From Verrucomicrobiales bacterium (GTDB taxonomy: Bacteria > Verrucomicrobiota > Verrucomicrobiae > Limisphaerales > UBA1100): 64,000 nucleotides of DNA. The notes beneath the pieces are model-generated. The model was not told the origin of the DNA and did no database searches. It saw nothing but the letters and a program-made list of their open reading frames with translations. The DNA lies in NCBI GenBank assembly GCA_002721895.1, contig PBLV01000063.1:1-64000 (forward strand), written 5' to 3'. This document shows positions 37,858-45,501 of this stretch, one piece after another (position 1 is the first letter of the stretch; every line of letters starts with the position of its first letter). The translations under genes were made by a program, and so were the position numbers.

Positions 37858-38201
37858 TTTGTTTGCTCGTGACCCAGGGGGTTAAAGGGGTGATCCGCAA
37901 GGTGGGGGTTGTCGAAGTTAAGGTGGTCCTTCAGGGCTTCGTTGCAAAGTTCGTTGAAGCTTATTCCTTTTTGGTGTGCGAATTGCATGTATTTAAATAA
38001 TTCATCATCATCGAAGTCAAGCTCCACGGTCTCCATCTTAACTTTACGTATTTGGATTGAGCCTGCTGGCGTCGTTGTAAATTTTACGTCGTCCCCCTCC
38101 TTCCAGCGCAGCTTATTTAAGAGTACGGGTGGAATTTCAATAAATAAATCCCCAGTGGAGTCTTCTAATTCCTTGACTTCAATAATATGTGTCTCGCTCA
38201 T
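37854..38201 (-). CDS. AbrB/MazE-like DNA-binding protein
   Basis: The 115-aa protein has an N-terminal swapped-hairpin-like region (LFIEIPPVLLNKLRWKEGDD then VKFTTTPAGSIQIRK) typical of AbrB/MazE, and a C-terminal helical part (FDDDELFKYMQFAHQKGISF). It could be a transcription regulator or antitoxin; no toxin gene is adjacent. ATGA-coupled to the glycosyltransferase-like gene. Confidence 0.55.
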   Translation of the reverse strand: MSETHIIEVKELEDSTGDLFIEIPPVLLNKLRWKEGDDVKFTTTPAGSIQIRKVKMETVELDFDDDELFKYMQFAHQKGISFNELCNEALKDHLNFDNPHLADHPFNPLGHEQTK

Positions 38202-38210
38202 CTAGAATAG

Positions 38211-38239
38211 ATCTTCTCATATTTAGAGATAAATGTCAA
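38211..38239 (-). promoter_or_regulatory. probable promoter
   Basis: TTGACA, 17-bp spacer, GAAGAT (weak -10); 9 nt to the ATG at 38201. Confidence 0.5.
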
Positions 38240-38466
38240 GGTTTATTTTTTTTAGATTCTTTATATTCCTTTATTCTTAATCGCATATATTCCTGGAAAT
38301 AGAAATGATACGCCGCTTCGTCTTCATTATCTATAGCGATCCTCATTTCATTTTTATATACCTCAATCCAGTCTCGCTTATTTTCGTCGAATGCGGTGTC
38401 GGACGGCTGGGGCGTATCCGCGACAACGCAGCCTGTCATCAATAATAATACAAAATATTTCAGCAC
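38236..38466 (-). CDS. small lipoprotein
   Basis: MLKYFVLLLMTGCVVADTPQ carries a lipobox with cysteine at residue 13. The mature 64-aa part is acidic and helical (YHFYFQEYMRLRIKEYKESK). Envelope location inferred. Confidence 0.6.
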   Translation of the reverse strand: MLKYFVLLLMTGCVVADTPQPSDTAFDENKRDWIEVYKNEMRIAIDNEDEAAYHFYFQEYMRLRIKEYKESKKNKP

Positions 38467-38480
38467 ATATTATGTTACAC

Positions 38481-38996
38481 TTATTCTCTCTTGTCTCCCG
38501 TTTGACGCTTTGATCTTACTTCTTCTAAAAGCGCTTTTTGCGCTTCTTTAATTGCTTGATGTTTGTCTTTATTTGCCTCCTTAAAGGCTTTAATTAATTC
38601 TATAACGTCCTCCTTGGACTTACCCTTAAGATCTGTGCGTAATTTATTGCGCTGCTCATTCATTTCTTTTTTCTTTTCATGTAGAATCTTGATTTTCGCC
38701 TGCATTTCTGGCGAAGGCTTAGGTTTATCTGGGCGCGGTGGTCGAGCCTTATCTTTCTTTACGTTATTTAAAATCCATTTCGCTAACGTACTGCTTCCCA
38801 TACCAAACCCAAAAGGAAGTTTCTTGAAATCCTTCGTCTGTACTGCAGGTGGGCGTCCCCAGTGAGGCGGAAAGGGTTTGTTCGAGGGGCGTGAAATTTC
38901 GGGTTTGCCCTGTTCTGGTTTAGGTTTAATTTTTGGTCTTTCGCCTAATGCGCTAAACGCAAAGGCGGCGAATAATAGTATGGTTAGATATTTCAT
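38481..38996 (-). CDS. secreted proline/lysine-rich protein
   Basis: MKYLTILLFAAFAFSALGER is a signal peptide cleaved near residue 18. It is followed by a proline-rich region (KIKPKPEQGKPEISRPSNKP, RPPRPDKPKPSPEMQ) and a charged helix (AIKEAQKALLEEVRSKRQ). Such proteins occur in Verrucomicrobiota-like genomes. Function unknown. Confidence 0.6.
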   Translation of the reverse strand: MKYLTILLFAAFAFSALGERPKIKPKPEQGKPEISRPSNKPFPPHWGRPPAVQTKDFKKLPFGFGMGSSTLAKWILNNVKKDKARPPRPDKPKPSPEMQAKIKILHEKKKEMNEQRNKLRTDLKGKSKEDVIELIKAFKEANKDKHQAIKEAQKALLEEVRSKRQTGDKRE

Positions 38997-39038
38997 TATT
39001 TATGATTACACTTTCTTATCTTGTTGTATGTTATTTAT

Positions 39039-39671
39039 TTACGGGACAATAATTATTGAGGAATTTGAATATTGGTAAAAGGCGATGCCGCCTCTATTGA
39101 GACCATAGAAATACATCCAGGTGGAAAGATCGCTCGAATAAATAAAGGGGAATACTCCTTGTTTTGTCCAAATCCAGTTTAATCCTTCTCTCCATAGCCA
39201 AAACCCCTCCCCTGATCTTTTTGGGAAAATCCACCCCAAATGTTCGTGATACATCCATATCTTATTTGATTGATAGAAATTTCCTAGCCAACCGCTACGC
39301 CTCCAATTTGGGGAATTGTCGATTACTGAGGAGTCGGTCAGGGTAACGTAGGTAAGGCCAAAATCCTTAAAACTGGACAATATAGCGTTTTCAATTTCAC
39401 TTTCTTTTTTTAGTCTATATTGGTTATATGCATCCCCTATTTCCTTAGGGTAGGGCCTTGTTTGTGGTTTTTCTCTAGCGGGACAATCATCCATGAAGCA
39501 ATTAATAAGGTGCCCGCAAGTCGGAGAAGGCTTTATTTTTCTACAATACTCTTCGTACTTTTGCTGTTGCTCAGGGCAAATATACCTAACTCTTTTGACC
39601 CCAAGGCAACTCCCTGCCAATAGGCTAAAGGCGACAAAAAGAAAAGTCCCTCTATGCGCTATTATTTCCAT
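39039..39671 (-). CDS. lipoprotein with W-rich GW repeats
   Basis: MEIIAHRGTFLFVAFSLLAGSC contains a lipobox. The mature 188-aa part has CxxC-like cysteines, then tryptophan-rich modules: GWLGNFYQSNKIWMYHEHLG, WIFPKRSGEGFWLWREGLNW and IWTKQGVFPFIYSSDLSTWM. The same kind of module occurs in the plus-strand protein at 56823-59213. It is probably displayed on the host surface; superinfection exclusion is one possibility. Confidence 0.65.
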   Translation of the reverse strand: MEIIAHRGTFLFVAFSLLAGSCLGVKRVRYICPEQQQKYEEYCRKIKPSPTCGHLINCFMDDCPAREKPQTRPYPKEIGDAYNQYRLKKESEIENAILSSFKDFGLTYVTLTDSSVIDNSPNWRRSGWLGNFYQSNKIWMYHEHLGWIFPKRSGEGFWLWREGLNWIWTKQGVFPFIYSSDLSTWMYFYGLNRGGIAFYQYSNSSIIIVP

Positions 39672-39829
39672 TTGCAGTAATTTGGATTTTCTTCTCTTTT
39701 CCGACGCATATACTCTCTTTTTTGTCTGCGCCTTCTCTCTATATCTGCATCATCGTATTTCTTGCGCGCACGCAAGCGCGCCTCTTTGCCTTTATCGCTC
39801 TCTGCGTATTTCTTTTGTCTATCGTCCAC
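39662..39829 (-). CDS. hypothetical very basic 55-aa protein
   Basis: GTG start in a TAGTG overlap. It reads VDDRQKKYAESDKGKEARLR through REYMRRKREENPNYCKWK. The repeated K/R-Y pattern resembles the basic arm preceding HNH nuclease cores, but no HNH core follows. Nucleic-acid binding inferred. Confidence 0.5.
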   Translation of the reverse strand: MDDRQKKYAESDKGKEARLRARKKYDDADIERRRRQKREYMRRKREENPNYCKWK

Positions 39830-40029
39830 TATTGCTTCTTTTTTTTGAATATTTTTTTTTGGGTCTTAGGCTCACTCCAGTTTATGTCGTCGTAATTGTT
39901 TTGGTATTTCTCTGAGAAGATACTTCTCGGCGAATCTCCCTTTCCTGCTCCTCCGTCCCTTCGATTGTATTTGTCGTGGAACTCAGAAATAATTTGATTT
40001 TCTGATTTTTTTTTAGAATTTTTCATCAT
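39829..40029 (-). CDS. hypothetical basic protein
   Basis: Start MMKNSKKKSENQIISEFHDK; 66 aa, K-, N- and S-rich, with GGAGKGDSPRSIFSEKYQNN. No family recognised. Confidence 0.5.
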   Translation of the reverse strand: MMKNSKKKSENQIISEFHDKYNRRDGGAGKGDSPRSIFSEKYQNNYDDINWSEPKTQKKIFKKKKQ

Positions 40030-40289
40030 ATAAACCAGGCTATGCACCTATTATTCTTTTGATCCTTTTGTACCTGTTGGCACCGATACCCTAAGTCTAG
40101 CATACGAATACAAAGCTCGGGGAAAAATTCCATTTCAAGCTCACATCTTATTTCGTCCGTTTCCTTTAGGTCTTCAAGCGTTCCACTTAGAACGCGCGAA
40201 GCCGAAACTTCGCTGCAAAATTCTTGACATATAGCCTCGGCTCTTGTTATTTGCATTTGCAGTCTTGACAATTTGAGTTGCAAGCGCAT
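40026..40289 (-). CDS. hypothetical protein overlapping the Cys-rich lipoprotein
   Basis: Start MRLQLKLSRLQMQITRAEAI, 87 aa. The first 43 nt overlap the end of the cysteine-rich lipoprotein gene in another frame. No family recognised. Confidence 0.5.
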   Translation of the reverse strand: MRLQLKLSRLQMQITRAEAICQEFCSEVSASRVLSGTLEDLKETDEIRCELEMEFFPELCIRMLDLGYRCQQVQKDQKNNRCIAWFI

Positions 40290-40396
40290 GCTTCGCAACG
40301 ACAGATTTTGTCACCATTGCATTTGTGTGTTAATAGAGCACATTTACAACCAGTCAGGAAAAGCAAGGTCATTATGATTACGATTAATTTTTTCAT
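40247..40396 (-). CDS. cysteine-rich mini-lipoprotein
   Basis: MKKLIVIIMTLLFLTGCKCA is a lipoprotein signal. The mature 33 aa hold nine cysteines (KCNGDKICRCEACACNSNCQ, DCKCK) in a metallothionein-like spacing. It is likely a disulfide- or metal-stabilised envelope peptide. Confidence 0.6.
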   Translation of the reverse strand: MKKLIVIIMTLLFLTGCKCALLTHKCNGDKICRCEACACNSNCQDCKCK

Positions 40397-40404
40397 ACTA
40401 AAAT

Positions 40405-40433
40405 ATAATACACTAATAGGTTAATAATGTCAA
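40405..40433 (-). promoter_or_regulatory. early-type promoter
   Basis: TTGACA, 17-bp spacer, TATTAT; 8 nt to the ATG at 40396. Confidence 0.8.
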
Positions 40434-40906
40434 GTCGCTTCTGGGTTCCATGGAATTAATTTTTCTTCCCCACTCTCTATTCTCTCTGCAAGCTTCCTAA
40501 GCTTGCCCCCCTCCTTTCTAACTGCTGAAGCTGAGAAGCCGAAAAAGGTTATCTCCCATAAAATGTGAGCAGCAGCTGTTGTATTGTCCATCGTCACCGC
40601 TTTATATATTTCACTATCAATTAATTCTTCCCACTCAACGAGATCTATTGCATAAAGTTCATCCTCTACTTCGTTATACCAGCAAACATCAATAAACTTT
40701 TGATTGTCATCTTCTTTCTCCGTAATGTAAACCTTCCAATCTTTATTGGGATTCTTCTGAAGCTTGTAAAGATTTTGCCACGCTCCAAGAAAGCTCACGT
40801 CCGCATCGCTGATCTCTTCATTTGACTTATCTTTAAAATAAGTCTTATGGATAATATTGAATACCGATTTGTAGCTACATACGTAAATTAAATCTCTTAA
40901 AGTCAT
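40430..40906 (-). CDS. DUF6557-like protein
   Basis: A 158-aa protein (MTLRDLIYVCSYKSVFNIIH) with NEVEDELYAIDLVEWEELID then HILWEITFFGFSASAVRKEG. The MTL.dLi....y..vf..i...y opening matches DUF6557-type proteins of phages and bacteria. Function unknown. Confidence 0.5.
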   Translation of the reverse strand: MTLRDLIYVCSYKSVFNIIHKTYFKDKSNEEISDADVSFLGAWQNLYKLQKNPNKDWKVYITEKEDDNQKFIDVCWYNEVEDELYAIDLVEWEELIDSEIYKAVTMDNTTAAAHILWEITFFGFSASAVRKEGGKLRKLAERIESGEEKLIPWNPEAT

Positions 40907-41154
40907 AGCGGATCCTTATAAACTGGAGGGTGTTTTTCTCGATAATAAAATATATTGGGGGCGTTATTGGCTGGGAGTTGATCAAAAATATACTGGACCT
41001 CTTTGATGTATTTTCTCTGCGTGTCTAGAAGGGTCTTCTGGCTCTCAATAATAGACTTTAGCTCCTCATTCTCATCTTGTAGCTCATAAATATGAATTGC
41101 TATTATAAATGCAAAAATAAAAATCCCAACGGAAACAAAATCAAAATACTTCAC
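40903..41154 (-). CDS. membrane-anchored coiled-coil protein
   Basis: MKYFDFVSVGIFIFAFIIAI is a transmembrane helix, followed by a coiled coil (ELQDENEELKSIIESQKTLL). The 83-aa layout resembles a phage i-spanin-like protein, but no partner is recognised. Confidence 0.55.
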   Translation of the reverse strand: MKYFDFVSVGIFIFAFIIAIHIYELQDENEELKSIIESQKTLLDTQRKYIKEVQYIFDQLPANNAPNIFYYREKHPPVYKDPL

Positions 41155-41344
41155 TATCTTCTTTACACTTATTACTGTCGCACTTATTTGAATAGGTTCC
41201 TACGCCACAAAATAACGCCACTCCAAAACTAAAAAAACAAAACGGATCTCCATGAATAGCTGAATTTATTGCAAGAAAAACATTTATAACGCAAAGAACA
41301 ATCAAAAGCTTGCCCCTCCCGTTTAAATATCTCCACGCTTTCAT
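41141..41344 (-). CDS. two-helix membrane protein
   Basis: A 67-aa protein with two hydrophobic segments (LLIVLCVINVFLAINSAIHG and FCFFSFGVALFCGVGT). Holin-like in size and topology, but not assignable by sequence. Confidence 0.5.
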   Translation of the reverse strand: MKAWRYLNGRGKLLIVLCVINVFLAINSAIHGDPFCFFSFGVALFCGVGTYSNKCDSNKCKEDSEVF

Positions 41345-41559
41345 TCTCCCTCTCCGAGCATCTCGTCTCCGATGTCTATATTCCCCGCATCAATCAACTC
41401 CTGCATTTTCTCCCTCAACGCCCCAATCATTACGAAAGTATTAATATCAAACTCCTCCAAGTACCTCTCAACCATATTATCAAGCTCAAAGCGAAACGCG
41501 TCCGTTTGCTCGTCGTAATCTTGGGGGCCGTCAATATAGAAATCGTCATCAATGCTCAT
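41341..41559 (-). CDS. hypothetical acidic protein
   Basis: A 72-aa protein (MSIDDDFYIDGPQDYDEQTD) preceded by a good Shine-Dalgarno (CAGGAGTG). ATGA coupling with the membrane protein gene. No family recognised. Confidence 0.55.
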   Translation of the reverse strand: MSIDDDFYIDGPQDYDEQTDAFRFELDNMVERYLEEFDINTFVMIGALREKMQELIDAGNIDIGDEMLGEGE

Positions 41560-41584
41560 TTATAATATTACACTCCTGTATTAT

Positions 41585-41613
41585 ATATTATATATACGCG
41601 AGATGTTATTCAA
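41585..41613 (-). promoter_or_regulatory. sigma70-type promoter
   Basis: TTGAAT, 17-bp spacer, TAATAT between tRNA-Arg and the gene at 41559; the leader carries a Shine-Dalgarno. Confidence 0.55.
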
Positions 41614-41627
41614 GTTAAATTTAAAAC

Positions 41628-41704
41628 TGGCGCGGGAGGAGGGATTTGAACCCTCGACCTACGGTTTAGAAGACCGTTGCTCTATCCTGCTGAGCTACTC
41701 CCGC
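41628..41704 (-). tRNA. tRNA-Arg(TCT)
   Basis: The acceptor GCGGGAG/CTCCCGC, anticodon loop CTTCTAA, T loop TTCAAAT, discriminator G and encoded CCA. Confidence 0.92.
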
Positions 41705-41705
41705 C

Positions 41706-41741
41706 AAAAAAAAGGGACAGCACAATGCTGCCCCTTTTATT
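41706..41741 (-). terminator. rho-independent terminator
   Basis: On the minus strand AAGGGGCAGCA-TT-GTGCTGTCCC is followed by eight T, between the gene ending at 41762 and tRNA-Arg. Confidence 0.85.
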
Positions 41742-41761
41742 CATGAGTAACCTTTGTGGTT

Positions 41762-42004
41762 TTACTCAGTGTTATTGTTTTGCTTTTGAAGTAAAGCCAC
41801 AACAAGTAGGAGGGTAATTAGCCCAGCCAAACTTGCTCCTTCACCAACAAATCCATTTACAATGGATTGCAGGTTTGCGATCACGTTCATTCCTGCGGCT
41901 TCACCGAAGACAACTTGTGCAAGCACAAGCAAGCCTACGATAGAGACGAGGACGCTGAAGATACCGCCAACGGCGGATCTGACTGTTTCTACTACGTTAT
42001 TCAT
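41762..42004 (-). CDS. small hydrophobic membrane protein
   Basis: An 80-aa protein with two long hydrophobic helices (GIFSVLVSIVGLLVLAQVVF and LAGLITLLLVVALLQ) and polar ends. Could be a holin or membrane-remodelling peptide; it follows the outer-membrane barrel gene and shares its transcript. Confidence 0.55.
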   Translation of the reverse strand: MNNVVETVRSAVGGIFSVLVSIVGLLVLAQVVFGEAAGMNVIANLQSIVNGFVGEGASLAGLITLLLVVALLQKQNNNTE

Positions 42005-42023
42005 AATAAATTTATTCCTGTTT

Positions 42024-42701
42024 TTAGAAAGTTACGTTCAGGCCAATGCCCCAAACCGTCTCATTATTGCGGGATTCTGTATCCGACAAGGCTACGTCAG
42101 CAAAAACATTAAACTGATCATTAATCGTTCGAGAAACCTTTGCAGTCAAGCCTGTATAGGTTTCATTTTTCGAGATCAACGTGTCAGTAGATCCTAGCGT
42201 TCCTCCCAAATCAAGCATTGCAAGGTCAAGGTCCACGCTATAGGTTAATTGCCCTTCAAAAGTCTGAAGACTCTCGTCTGTGTTTTGATAGAATGCAATT
42301 GTAGGAGTAAGCGCAGTGTTAAGCGAGATGGAAACGAATCCTTCAAGATCAGAATCTGCTGCCGTGCTATGATCTGTATTGTATACTCCAAGATAAGTAT
42401 TCAGAAGATTATCCATAAAGGACGTACCCACCCCTAGAGTTAGCTCATCGGTATCTCCTCCGAGAGAAGCCGTGCTTTGATTCGTTTGGAAGTTTCCAAA
42501 CACGTCAACTCCCGAGAACTCACTAGAGAATCCAACCCGTGCCTGGACTGCTTCCTCTGAAAGTAGAGCTCCCCTTCGTGCATAATCCGAAGTGTATTTT
42601 GTGCTAACGCTTCCATTAAAGGATTCGTTGGCGGCGTTTAAACTTACTGCGCCTAAAATTAGGGCAGCAAAGGATATTGTTAGTTTTGTTTTACTTTTCA
42701 T
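42024..42701 (-). CDS. outer-membrane beta-barrel protein
   Basis: The 225-aa protein has a signal peptide (MKSKTKLTISFAALILGAVS, cleaved after LNA). It is followed by alternating beta strands typical of small barrels (VSTKYTSDYARRGALLSEEA, LEGFVSISLNTALTPTIAFY) and a terminal aromatic residue (GIGLNVTF) as required for BAM assembly. Phage-encoded barrels may alter adsorption or nutrient uptake; role inferred only. Confidence 0.75.
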   Translation of the reverse strand: MKSKTKLTISFAALILGAVSLNAANESFNGSVSTKYTSDYARRGALLSEEAVQARVGFSSEFSGVDVFGNFQTNQSTASLGGDTDELTLGVGTSFMDNLLNTYLGVYNTDHSTAADSDLEGFVSISLNTALTPTIAFYQNTDESLQTFEGQLTYSVDLDLAMLDLGGTLGSTDTLISKNETYTGLTAKVSRTINDQFNVFADVALSDTESRNNETVWGIGLNVTF

Positions 42702-42710
42702 AAAATGATA

Positions 42711-42739
42711 ATTATAGTCTATATTTCTATATTTGTCAA
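42711..42739 (-). promoter_or_regulatory. consensus promoter of the barrel gene
   Basis: TTGACA, 17-bp spacer, TATAAT; 9 nt to the ATG at 42701. The best consensus match in the window. Confidence 0.85.
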
Positions 42740-42747
42740 GTAAAAAC

Positions 42748-43347
42748 TTAATCTATTCTAATAGTCTTCCATGAGACGCAGTTATTCTCTATTAATTTTT
42801 TAATATGACGTTGCTTTGTGCTGAGCTGAGCCTTTCCGCTTTTTATTTCTGTGAAAACCACCTCATCATCCTCAAATACAACATAATCTATAGGCTGCCC
42901 TAAGAATATTGCGTTCTCTGGATTGTAGGTAAAGTCTTCAAGGAAGGGCGCCAACTTCTCGGCTATATGCCCAAGCCTAACCTCTCCGCTTTTCTTTTGG
43001 GATAGTATCTTCTTTCTGGCCTCGGTTTCCTCTGTTAATTTTTTAGATAACGCCACCGCGCTTTCTTCAAGCTTATTTTTTTCCTTATTAAAATAAGATC
43101 TCTCTATCTTGAGGTTATCGTCGGCTGTTGCGAGGGTCTCTCTTAGACCTAGAATCGTGGAACAAAGTGTTTCTTGAGATTTCGCACAAGACTTTAACTC
43201 GTCCTTGTATTGCTCTAATTGATCGTCAGCAAGCTTAAGCTTCGCATCCGCCCGAGATATCTTGCCGCTTTCCCTTAGCAATTTTACATTCAGAAAAATA
43301 ACTACCGCGACAAGCGCGGAGATAACCAATGATAGGCCAAGTATCAT
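42748..43347 (-). CDS. Holliday-junction-resolvase-like nuclease with membrane anchor and coiled coil
   Basis: MILGLSLVISALVAVVIFLN is a transmembrane helix, residues about 30-120 a coiled coil. From about 120 it has SGEVRLGHIAEKLAPFLEDF, YNPENAIFLGQPIDYVVFED, VVFTEIKSGKAQLSTKQRHI and VSWKTIRID, the motif set of endonuclease-like Holliday junction resolvase-related proteins (D..., E.K active site). Probably a membrane-tethered PD-(D/E)xK nuclease. Confidence 0.75.
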   Translation of the reverse strand: MILGLSLVISALVAVVIFLNVKLLRESGKISRADAKLKLADDQLEQYKDELKSCAKSQETLCSTILGLRETLATADDNLKIERSYFNKEKNKLEESAVALSKKLTEETEARKKILSQKKSGEVRLGHIAEKLAPFLEDFTYNPENAIFLGQPIDYVVFEDDEVVFTEIKSGKAQLSTKQRHIKKLIENNCVSWKTIRID

Positions 43348-43541
43348 TCAGTGGATATATTATTCTTCTCGCAATAAGCGACACTATACCCCACCTTAAA
43401 GCTGAAACGCTCAACAAATAAAACCATGCCCATAATGACCCATGGCTCCCACGTATCAATCTTAAAATTGGAGAATATTAAAAACCCAATAATAATTAAT
43501 GGACAGAATTTATTTAACGAATAATCAAGAATCGCCTGCAT
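43344..43541 (-). CDS. membrane protein
   Basis: A 65-aa protein with two hydrophobic stretches (FCPLIIIGFLIFSNF and PWVIMGMVLFVERF). ATGA overlap with the nuclease gene. No family recognised. Confidence 0.5.
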   Translation of the reverse strand: MQAILDYSLNKFCPLIIIGFLIFSNFKIDTWEPWVIMGMVLFVERFSFKVGYSVAYCEKNNISTE

Positions 43542-43731
43542 CTTTTTTCTTTTTTGAGGGTTTTTTATGCGCCCAAGTCACTGCGGGCTCTATAATAAAT
43601 TTCCTATTAAGTTCATCTGTAATATCTGAAGCTATGGTATCCACTGTACTCTCTTCCCCAAGAGAAAGTTTATACTTTTTATAACTCCCAATGGTTCTCT
43701 TTATTGTGTCTTTTAGATTAATTTTGTTCAT
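43525..43731 (-). CDS. hypothetical basic protein
   Basis: A 68-aa protein (MNKINLKDTIKRTIGSYKKY) ending in KKPSKKKKDAGDS. It lies 2 nt after the dUTPase stop. No family recognised. Confidence 0.5.
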   Translation of the reverse strand: MNKINLKDTIKRTIGSYKKYKLSLGEESTVDTIASDITDELNRKFIIEPAVTWAHKKPSKKKKDAGDS

Positions 43732-43733
43732 GT

Positions 43734-44159
43734 TTAAATGTCTGTGCTCCCAAAGCCTCCGTCTCCTCTGTCGGAGTCGGAGAGGTTGCTGTCTTCTGTT
43801 ATTTTCATAAATGGAATTTCAAATACAAGTAACTGTCCAATTTTATCTTGTATATCATACTCTTTATTTGTATCATTGTCAATACTAAACCTTAATTTTA
43901 TTTCTCCCCTGTACCCTGCGTCGATAACGCCAACGCAATTTCTTAGCATTAAATTTGTTTTTGATACGCTTGACCTCGGAAAAAGAAGGCCGACACAGAA
44001 AGCCGGGATCTCCATTGCAAGCCCCGTGCCATACTCGATAAAACTGTATTTTTTATTTACCTCTTTAGAAATTGCCACAAGATCAATTCCTGCATCAGTG
44101 GGATGCGCTCTGCTTGGGATCTGCGCTTTAGGGTCTAATTTTTTGAATTTAATATACAT
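43734..44159 (-). CDS. dut: dUTP diphosphatase (dUTPase)
   Basis: The 141-aa trimeric-type dUTPase has all five motifs: HPTDAGIDLVA, FPRSSVSKTNL, GVIDAGYRGEIKL, DKIGQLLVFEIP and the C-terminal GDGGFGSTDI. It hydrolyses dUTP to dUMP, protecting phage DNA from uracil and feeding dTMP synthesis together with the dCMP deaminase encoded immediately upstream (overlap 25 nt). Confidence 0.95.
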   Translation of the reverse strand: MYIKFKKLDPKAQIPSRAHPTDAGIDLVAISKEVNKKYSFIEYGTGLAMEIPAFCVGLLFPRSSVSKTNLMLRNCVGVIDAGYRGEIKLRFSIDNDTNKEYDIQDKIGQLLVFEIPFMKITEDSNLSDSDRGDGGFGSTDI

Positions 44160-44623
44160 TGCTGTTCTACTGTTATATTTGCCTTTTTTAAAAAATTGAT
44201 CGCCTCCTGAGATTTATAAAATTCCCTAAACACGACTCTTTTTATTCCTGATTGAATTATTAGTTTTGAGCATTCTACGCATGGGGATATTGTTATGTAC
44301 ATTGTTGCTCCATCGCTCGACTGAGTGGATTTCGCTAGTTTAGTAATTGCGTTACTCTCCGCATGAAGAACTTCCGGCTTTGTTTTAAGTTTGTAGGTGC
44401 CCTCAACTAACTGACCCTCATCATCTACAACCAACTTAGGAGAAGGAACCTTGATTTCGCACTCATTATTAAATCCCGAAGGGGTTCCGTTGTATCCGTC
44501 TGAAATAATTGCTCCATCCTTAACAATTAGACAACCCACTTTTCTTCTTAAGGCTTTAGAAAGTTGTCCCCAAGTATTCGCCATGTCTAAATAGGCCCTA
44601 TCAAAATCTGCCTGCGACGGCAT
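44135..44623 (-). CDS. dCMP deaminase
   Basis: The 162-aa protein shows the zinc-dependent cytidine/deoxycytidylate deaminase motifs LHAESNAITK (zinc His and catalytic Glu) and SPCVECSKLI (two zinc Cys), with the substrate loop SDGYNGTPSGFNNECE. It converts dCMP to dUMP. Coupled to the dUTPase gene. Confidence 0.92.
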   Translation of the reverse strand: MPSQADFDRAYLDMANTWGQLSKALRRKVGCLIVKDGAIISDGYNGTPSGFNNECEIKVPSPKLVVDDEGQLVEGTYKLKTKPEVLHAESNAITKLAKSTQSSDGATMYITISPCVECSKLIIQSGIKRVVFREFYKSQEAINFLKKANITVEQQCILNSKN

Positions 44624-44624
44624 A

Positions 44625-44783
44625 TTAATTAATTTCCCATGTCTGGCGATTCATTTTAAATTGCTTTACTTTATACCACCAAAAAAAGGGAAGTGCAAGG
44701 GCGTGTCCTATAACATATATAATTACTAATGTCCCAAGCCACACCCAGAAGCTACTGAAAATAAATTGAAAAAAATCTGTCAC
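44625..44783 (-). CDS. small membrane protein (GTG start)
   Basis: A 52-aa ORF with GTG overlapping the upstream stop (GTGA): TDFFQFIFSSFWVWLGTLVI, one transmembrane helix, then WWYKVKQFKMNRQTWEIN. Coupling on both sides supports it. Confidence 0.55.
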   Translation of the reverse strand: MTDFFQFIFSSFWVWLGTLVIIYVIGHALALPFFWWYKVKQFKMNRQTWEIN

Positions 44784-45277
44784 TTCTCCCAAACCTGTGC
44801 GCCTTCAAGTTGAATAATATCCTTGGAAAGGATCTGCGTAATTTGACATCGAGTTTTAGGGTTTTGGTAAATTCTGTATTTCGCTTCTCGCGGCGTAGCT
44901 ACAAAAGGTAGATCCCACCTGATTTTGCCCTTGGAAGAATTAACGTAATCAAGTAAGGCTTTCCTGCTCACCACAATGTAGTCATGACTTCGTTCAAAAG
45001 CAATAAAGTGTGCAATTCCATAAATCCAGCCATCTACCCCTCCGCTGCCTTTAAATTCAATCCAGATCCATCTGTCCAAATACTTTGAGGGTTTCGGGGA
45101 CTTCCTTCGCTTGACCGCGACAAGCATATGCACCTCTTTATTTCTTGCCTTATAGACTCCCTTCATGTTGAAGTCTATTCCCTTTCTTGACATCTCTCTG
45201 GAGCACTTTTCTATTTTGTACCCCCTATCTAGGGCCAAATCGAGGAAACTTTTCGCTTCCGGCTCTATGACTTCCAT
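44780..45277 (-). CDS. hypothetical protein, possible PD-(D/E)xK fold
   Basis: A 165-aa protein (MEVIEPEAKSFLDLALDRGY). The segment RKGIDFNMKGVYKARNKEVH then MLVAVKRRKSPK has the D...VaVK spacing of a nuclease core, but the remainder (WIWIEFKGSGGVDGWIYG) is not diagnostic. Confidence 0.45.
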   Translation of the reverse strand: MEVIEPEAKSFLDLALDRGYKIEKCSREMSRKGIDFNMKGVYKARNKEVHMLVAVKRRKSPKPSKYLDRWIWIEFKGSGGVDGWIYGIAHFIAFERSHDYIVVSRKALLDYVNSSKGKIRWDLPFVATPREAKYRIYQNPKTRCQITQILSKDIIQLEGAQVWEK

Positions 45278-45283
45278 TTTAGG

Positions 45284-45487
45284 TTACCAAATTTTATTAG
45301 GTTTTTCGACTTCCTTGACGATTATTTCGCTATCTTCCTTTGACAGGCCAAGGATTTTATGAGATAAAGCTAGTGCGCTCCGTAATTTTGCCGCTCTTTC
45401 CTGGGCGGATTTACGAGAAGAATAATTTATGTCCTCGACCCTTCTTCCGTTTCGAGTAACAACAAAGACGCTAGAAATTTTAGGCAT
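45284..45487 (-). CDS. hypothetical protein
   Basis: Start MPKISSVFVVTRNGRRVEDI; 67-aa basic alpha-beta protein. An in-frame TTG upstream is possible. No family recognised. Confidence 0.5.
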   Translation of the reverse strand: MPKISSVFVVTRNGRRVEDINYSSRKSAQERAAKLRSALALSHKILGLSKEDSEIIVKEVEKPNKIW

Positions 45488-45501
45488 TTTTGCCAACGTA
45501 A

